DNA of 64,000 bases from an uncultured Christensenellaceae bacterium (GTDB lineage Bacteria > Bacillota > Clostridia > Christensenellales > Borkfalkiaceae), in assembly GCA_910586825.1 (NCBI GenBank), contig CAJUJF010000006.1, forward strand, positions 1-64,000, written 5' to 3'. The translations under genes and the position numbers were made by a program. Of this stretch, positions 59,990 through 64,000 are shown piece after piece (within the stretch, counting starts at the first letter, position 1; every line of letters starts with the position of its first letter). The notes beneath the pieces are model-generated. The model made no database searches, had not been told where the DNA came from, and saw only the letters and a program-made list of their open reading frames with translations.

Positions 59990-60735
59990 CCGAGCGCGCG
60001 GACGAATACGGAAGAGGCGAGCAGAATACTCCCTGTAACGAGATAATAGGTCGGAAAAAAGGTAAACAAGCTCATAAACAGCAGTAAAAGTCCGCTCACG
60101 AAGAATGGGCGGGCGTTTTTTTTCGAAAACGCCCGAACGAGTTTCGCGCGCGCGGTTTTCCGCGGGATTTCTCCGCAGATCAACTGTTCAGGGATCGTCT
60201 CCGTTCGCGAGAACGTTTCGTAGATGTCGTTTCCGTTCCAGAATTTCCGTCCGAAAGATCCGAGCAGGGACTGCGCTTCCGGCGTGAGTTCGTTGCATGC
60301 GATGACGAACGGCGTCTCTCCGTATTCGCGCAGGAGCAGCGCGACCGCGTCCGCCGAAACGGGTTGCATGGTAAAGAGAGGAACGACGATTTCCCCGTCG
60401 ATATTCAGCGCGTCGCCGTCTGCGCGGCATTCTTTGCCGTCGGCGGTATACGTCGATATCAGGGCGGTCCTGATCCGTTCCGGTCTTTCCAGCGTAAGAT
60501 GAAGCATTAGCGCGTTTTTCTTTTCCCGTTCGCGTTTGCCGAGCGCGGCGCGGCGGTGCTTTCGCGAGATCAGAAGATATAACGAAATCGCAAGCGCAAG
60601 CGAAATCAACGTGGCGATCGTAATGCAGATCGCGGTCGGCAATCGGTAATAGCGCATAATGCCCAACGTAAAAAACCAGCATGCGACGCCGTAAAACAGG
60701 ACGTCCGATACGAGAGGAAAATCAAATCGTTTCAT
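59980..60735 (-). CDS. Conserved membrane protein of unknown function
   Basis: A 251-residue protein with two N-terminal helices (about 9-25 and 30-55), a soluble middle (about 65-205) with a basic start (KHRRAALGKREREKK) and two C-terminal helices (about 208-245). I start it at ATG 60735; a GTG at 60762 is also in frame. Neither has a good ribosome binding site. Divergent from nadD. Family not recognised. Confidence 0.6.
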   Translation of the reverse strand: MKRFDFPLVSDVLFYGVACWFFTLGIMRYYRLPTAICITIATLISLALAISLYLLISRKHRRAALGKREREKKNALMLHLTLERPERIRTALISTYTADGKECRADGDALNIDGEIVVPLFTMQPVSADAVALLLREYGETPFVIACNELTPEAQSLLGSFGRKFWNGNDIYETFSRTETIPEQLICGEIPRKTARAKLVRAFSKKNARPFFVSGLLLLFMSLFTFFPTYYLVTGSILLASSVFVRALGYA

Positions 60736-60771
60736 AGCGTTGATTTTTGACCGCTTTTGCACAAATTAAAC

Positions 60772-60800
60772 TTGCAATATCGCGGAAATTATTGTATAAT
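60772..60800 (+). promoter_or_regulatory. nadD-yqeK promoter
   Basis: TTGCAA (60772-60777), 17-bp spacer, TATAAT (60795-60800); start near 60807, eight bases before the ATG. Confidence 0.8.
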
Positions 60801-60814
60801 AACGGCGGAAACTT

Positions 60815-61939
60815 ATGAAAATCCTATTGTTCGGCGGATCGTTCGATCCCGTACATTCCCAACACGTCGCGCTGGCGCGGGCGGCAAAAGAGGCGCTCGG
60901 TGCGGAGCGGCTGATCGTGATTCCTTCCGCAATCGCGCCGCATAAGCGTTCGGGCGCTTCGGCTGACGGCGCGGCGCGGATCGAGGCGTGCAAAATCGCC
61001 TTTCGCGGGATCGGCGCGGAAATCAGCGCCTACGAGATCGAGCAAGGGGACACGAGTTACAGTTATCTGACCTGCGAACACTTCCGCGCCCGCTATTCCG
61101 ACGCCGAATTGTATTTTCTTATGGGGGCGGATATGCTCGGGAATTTTCCGCTTTGGAAATATCCCGAACGGATTTTGGATTGCGTCACGCTTGCCGTCGG
61201 CGGAAGAGGGGACGAGAACTTGACGCGGTTTGCCCAAACACTGTATGCGCGTTACGGCAAGCGGATCGCGGAGATCCCGTTTACGGGAAAGCCTGTGTCT
61301 TCGTCGAAAATCCGCGTGGAACTCGCATTCGGAAAAAAGCCGGAGGCGTTGGACGGAGAGGTTTACCGTTTTCTGAAAGAGAAGGGACTTTATGCGTATT
61401 CCGCGGTTTTGCCCGCGCTCGCGCTGGAAAAGCCGGAACGGCGGGAACACAGCTTTCGGGTCGCGCTCACCGCGGTCGCGCATGCGCGGAACGCGGGCGT
61501 CTCGGCGGACAAAGCGCTCTTATCCGCGGCGTTGCACGATTGCGGAAAGTACGTGCCGCTGTCTTCGCCGCTGTTAAAGGGATTCCGCGCGCCGAAGAAC
61601 GTTCCGCCTCCCGTGATGCACCAATTTACGGGCGCCTTTCTTGCCGAGCATCGTTTCGGCGTGACGGATCCCGACGTGCTGAACGCGATCCGTTATCATA
61701 CGAGCGGGCGGGAGAATATGTCTCCGCTCGAACGGTTGATTCTGATTGCGGATATGTTGGAGCCTGCGCGCGATTTCGAGGGGATCGACACGCTTCGCGC
61801 CGCATTGGAAAGCGATTTGGACGAATGTCTTTATCTGTGTTTGAAACGGCAGTTGGCGTATTTAAGAGCGCGTAATTTCCCGATTTACTCGCTGACGGAG
61901 CGTGCTTTTGTCTGGATCAAGGCTAAAATCGGCAAATAA
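60815..61939 (+). CDS. nadD: Fused nicotinate-nucleotide adenylyltransferase (NadD) and YqeK HD phosphohydrolase
   Basis: A 374-residue fusion. N-terminal NadD (about 1-195) makes nicotinate adenine dinucleotide; motifs GGSFDPVHSQHVAL (7-20), FLMGADML and SSSKIRVEL. The C-terminal half (about 205-374) is the YqeK HD domain, which cleaves diadenosine tetraphosphate, with HSFRVALTAVAHARNAG, the HDCGKY motif and IRYHTSGR. In Bacillus these are adjacent separate genes. The 5' UTR is only about eight bases, so little leader is available. rsfS follows as in most Firmicutes. Confidence 0.95.
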   Translation: MKILLFGGSFDPVHSQHVALARAAKEALGAERLIVIPSAIAPHKRSGASADGAARIEACKIAFRGIGAEISAYEIEQGDTSYSYLTCEHFRARYSDAELYFLMGADMLGNFPLWKYPERILDCVTLAVGGRGDENLTRFAQTLYARYGKRIAEIPFTGKPVSSSKIRVELAFGKKPEALDGEVYRFLKEKGLYAYSAVLPALALEKPERREHSFRVALTAVAHARNAGVSADKALLSAALHDCGKYVPLSSPLLKGFRAPKNVPPPVMHQFTGAFLAEHRFGVTDPDVLNAIRYHTSGRENMSPLERLILIADMLEPARDFEGIDTLRAALESDLDECLYLCLKRQLAYLRARNFPIYSLTERAFVWIKAKIGK

Positions 61940-62002
61940 TGAAGTATTATGCGTGACATAACGGTATAAAACGCCGCATTTTGCGGAGTAAAGGAGAAAG
62001 AA

Positions 62003-62353
62003 GTGGAAACAACGAATTTGGTAAATATCTGCTGTCGAGAGCTTTCGGCGAAAAAGGCGCTCGATATCGTTAAAATCGACGTGGGCGAACAAACCGTGGT
62101 GTGCAGTTATTTTGTGATCGCGAGCGGGCGCAGTACCACGCAGGTGCGCGCACTGGGCGACGCGGTCGAAGAGAAACTGAAAAAAGAATACGGCGTTTCG
62201 CCGCTTCGCAGCGAAGGGTTCCGCGAGGGGCGTTGGGGCGTGCTGGATTACGGCGACGTCGTCGTACACGTATTCAACGAAGAGTCGCGGCTGTTTTATT
62301 ATCTCGAACGGCTTTGGGATTCGGGAAAAAACGTAGAGCGTTACGAGGATTGA
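62003..62353 (+). CDS. rsfS: Ribosomal silencing factor RsfS
   Basis: A 116-residue protein that binds L14 and blocks subunit joining under nutrient limitation. Conserved segments: AKKALDIVKIDV, YFVIASGRSTTQVRALGDAVEEKLK and GRWGVLDYGDVVVHVF. The start is GTG 62003, with AAAGGAG seven bases upstream. A small stem, CCGCATTTTGCGG, lies just before the ribosome binding site. Confidence 0.95.
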   Translation: METTNLVNICCRELSAKKALDIVKIDVGEQTVVCSYFVIASGRSTTQVRALGDAVEEKLKKEYGVSPLRSEGFREGRWGVLDYGDVVVHVFNEESRLFYYLERLWDSGKNVERYED

Positions 62354-62375
62354 CGATTCGGTTTCGGAGAGGATC

Positions 62376-63098
62376 ATGAAAAAGAGGATTTTGTTTTTTA
62401 CGGTTGCGCTCATGCTTACGGCGTTTCTGTTCGCGTTTTGCGGTTGCGGAATAAGCGGAATCGCGGGAACGGGCGGGAAGTACCTTTACGACGACGTCGA
62501 ACTTTATTCGACGGGGAACGCTTCGGTTTCGGCTGCGGGCATCGAGCGGGTTTCCGTCGACTGGATTTGCGGCGATATCGCGATCACCGTTTCCGATAAC
62601 GACGAGATCGTGTTAAACGAAACCGTCGAAACCGACGCAGAGGATTATCTTCTCCGTTATGCGGTGATTCGCGGCGAACTGAAAATCAAGTTCTGCAAAT
62701 CGGGCGTCCGGATGGGCGATATGCCGGCAAAAGCGCTCTCCGTCGCTTTGCCCGCGAGCGTGCGGTTTACAAAAATCGAAGCGGATAACGTAGACGGCAA
62801 GGTCGAAGTATCCGGCGTGACGGCGGGCGAGTTGAGTATCGATACGGTGAACGGGTGCGTTTCGGTTGCCGCCGCGGCCGACAGGATCGAGGTGGATACG
62901 GTAAACGGAAACGTCGCGCTTGCGTTTGCGCAGGGCACGGGTTTTCGCGTGGAATTCGAATCGGTAAACGGACAAATGCGCGATCCGAACGGCGGGACGG
63001 TAAAGGGCGGTTATTATACGCACGGTTCCGGTTCGGTTTCGGCAGACGTCGAGACCGTGAACGGAAGTCTGACGCTGAAAGTCGTCGAAAACGAATAA
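62376..63098 (+). CDS. DUF4097-like lipoprotein
   Basis: A 240-residue exported protein with a lipoprotein signal (about 1-22, FAFCGCG) and a repeated-strand domain. The repeats DNVDGKVEVSG, DTVNGCVSVAA, DTVNGNVALAF and ETVNGSLTL show the DxVNGxV pattern of DUF4097 beta-helix repeats, a family with no defined biochemical role that occurs with envelope stress genes. GGAGAGG precedes the ATG, and a terminator follows. Confidence 0.85.
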   Translation: MKKRILFFTVALMLTAFLFAFCGCGISGIAGTGGKYLYDDVELYSTGNASVSAAGIERVSVDWICGDIAITVSDNDEIVLNETVETDAEDYLLRYAVIRGELKIKFCKSGVRMGDMPAKALSVALPASVRFTKIEADNVDGKVEVSGVTAGELSIDTVNGCVSVAAAADRIEVDTVNGNVALAFAQGTGFRVEFESVNGQMRDPNGGTVKGGYYTHGSGSVSADVETVNGSLTLKVVENE

Positions 63099-63117
63099 AA
63101 CAATCGTCGTAAGATAT

Positions 63118-63146
63118 GAAAAGATCCCCGCGGAGGGGATCTTTTC
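63118..63146. terminator. Bidirectional terminator
   Basis: GAAAAGATCCCC (63118-63129), loop GCGGA, GGGGATCTTTTC (63135-63146), serving both convergent genes. Confidence 0.9.
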
Positions 63147-63390
63147 AATGGAACTTAATGCGTTTGGGTTCGGAGTATTCGTTTTTGCTCCGTTTTTTCT
63201 TTTTTTCCACGATGTAATACACCGGTTCGGGCGGTTTTTCCTGTTTCGGGGGCGGTTCGGGCGGTAGTTTTTTTCCGAGCGTTCGGTAGCCGATTTTCGC
63301 GAGTTTTACGCCGTGTACGATAATCACGCAGATCAGGAACAGAAGCACGGCGTAAATCGCGCCACGTCCTTGCACGGAGAGAAGAATCAT
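63145..63390 (-). CDS. Small membrane protein with basic tail
   Basis: An 81-residue protein: one membrane helix (about 11-32), a proline-rich part (PPEPPPKQEKPPEP) and a basic C-terminus with KKKKR. No family recognised. No ribosome binding site precedes the ATG. The -10-like boxes upstream are weak, so the start is uncertain. Confidence 0.55.
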   Translation of the reverse strand: MILLSVQGRGAIYAVLLFLICVIIVHGVKLAKIGYRTLGKKLPPEPPPKQEKPPEPVYYIVEKKKKRSKNEYSEPKRIKFH

Positions 63391-63472
63391 ACGTTAAGCG
63401 TACATCATTTTTTCTGTCATAAAACAGCGGATTTGAGATTATTTCCGCAAATAAACGGGAAAAATATTCCGT

Positions 63473-64000
63473 ATGGAAACTACGGTGTTGTCCGCGACGG
63501 AGGTCGTGGAGTATGAGGAATTCAAACGGAGCCGCAGAGAGGCGGAAATTGCCGTCACGTTAAAGCGGCTGATTATCGACGCGTCCCGTCGGGAAGCCGA
63601 TAAGGCATCGGTAAAACGCGCGTGCGAGAGCGCGAAGAAATTGGGGGCGAGCGGCGTGCTCGTCTCTCCCGTGAACGTAGCTTTTGCGCGCCGTCAGTTG
63701 GCGGGAAGTACGACGGAAATCGTCTGTCTCGCAGGGGGTACGGGCGAAAGCCTTCCTTCCATCAAAAAGGCGGAGATCAAAAAGGCGTGCGCGCAGGGCG
63801 CGCGCGAGGTGCGGCTGGTGCCGTGCTATTCCGCGCTTGTGGGCGGAAACCTCGCGTATTTGAAAAAAGAGGTCAAAAAGGCGAAACGCGCCGCGCGCAA
63901 GGGAACGCTGACGCTTTCCCTCGAAGATCATTCTTTGAGCGAAGACGACGTCGCGCTCGGCGTGCGCGCCGCGCTGGAAGGGCGCGCGGACGGCGTGTGC
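63473..64000 (+). CDS. DeoC-like TIM-barrel protein, cut by window end
   Basis: An open frame from ATG 63473 to the window end (176 codons). From about residue 60 it aligns by eye with deoxyribose-phosphate aldolase: GVLVSPVNVAFARRQL against the family's ICIYP-type strand, then REVRLVPCYSALVGGN against DEVDVVFPYRALMAGN, then LTLSLEDHSLSED. The catalytic Asp (102 in E. coli DeoC) is Arg here. The Schiff-base lysine region lies beyond the window. There is no clear ribosome binding site. It is probably a divergent, non-aldolase member. Confidence 0.65.
   Translation, partial: METTVLSATEVVEYEEFKRSRREAEIAVTLKRLIIDASRREADKASVKRACESAKKLGASGVLVSPVNVAFARRQLAGSTTEIVCLAGGTGESLPSIKKAEIKKACAQGAREVRLVPCYSALVGGNLAYLKKEVKKAKRAARKGTLTLSLEDHSLSEDDVALGVRAALEGRADGVC

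Overview
This window looks like a chromosomal segment from an endospore-forming, probably anaerobic member of the Clostridia (Firmicutes). The evidence is a SpoIVA gene behind a sigma-E-like promoter, a YtxC-like gene beside thrS, a T-box, a lysine riboswitch, an L20-type leader, DUF4364 and TM1266 family proteins and a two-gene SufCB system. Base composition is moderately GC-rich, and long antisense shadow frames run over most genes. I see no phage, insertion sequence, CRISPR array, rRNA or clear island. The finer taxonomy (a Christensenellales-like gut lineage) is a guess from memory.

Layout. 1-172: two tRNA genes (Arg, cut by the window edge, and Gly). 421-5713: a HAD phosphatase, DAHP synthase, several small conserved proteins (TSCPD, DUF4364, a histidine-less HPr) and a NUDIX hydrolase. 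5964-8697: an overlapping operon of an ECF S component (pantothenate, by context), type III pantothenate kinase and homoserine dehydrogenase. 9442-17985: translation genes (leuS, T-box/thrS, infC-rpmI-rplT with an attenuated leader, a TrmH-type methyltransferase, YebC). 18009-21224: proA and a convergent two-gene radical-SAM/DNA-metabolism pair. 21419-26440: a two-component system followed by two paralogous membrane-anchored exported proteins of unknown function. 26507-28143: minimal sufCB. 28673-31497: a structured leader, a TM1266-type regulator and an ABC importer of the NMT1/SsuA type. 31494-35818: a WYL regulator, tyrS behind a tyrosine-rich leader peptide and attenuator, yigZ and ilvE. 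35932-41590: clpB, and the lysine-riboswitch-controlled asd-dapA-dapB operon on the minus strand. 41728-48681: a membrane protein, a methyltransferase, Hsp33, two repeat proteins and spoIVA. 48861-50138: a membrane protein ending in a uL15-like domain. 50356-54146: an arabinose-type operon (kinase, 4-epimerase, isomerase). 54315-64000: a UAP1-like pyrophosphorylase, an exported metallo-beta-lactamase-fold protein, recX-birA-nnr, nadD-yqeK fusion, rsfS, a DUF4097-like lipoprotein and a truncated, catalytically atypical DeoC-like gene.

Most interesting points. (1) tyrS seems to be controlled by ribosome-mediated attenuation (an 18-residue peptide with four Tyr codons, an 11-bp antiterminator and a terminator) instead of the T-box usual in Firmicutes. 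(2) Strong consensus promoters sit exactly six bases before ATG at two places, one of them that leader peptide, which predicts leaderless mRNAs. (3) An unassigned leader with a terminator that also holds the ribosome binding site precedes the TM1266/ABC operon. (4) The histidine kinase operon carries two paralogous exported proteins of unknown role. All calls come from reading the sequence and from family knowledge; no search or folding program was run.
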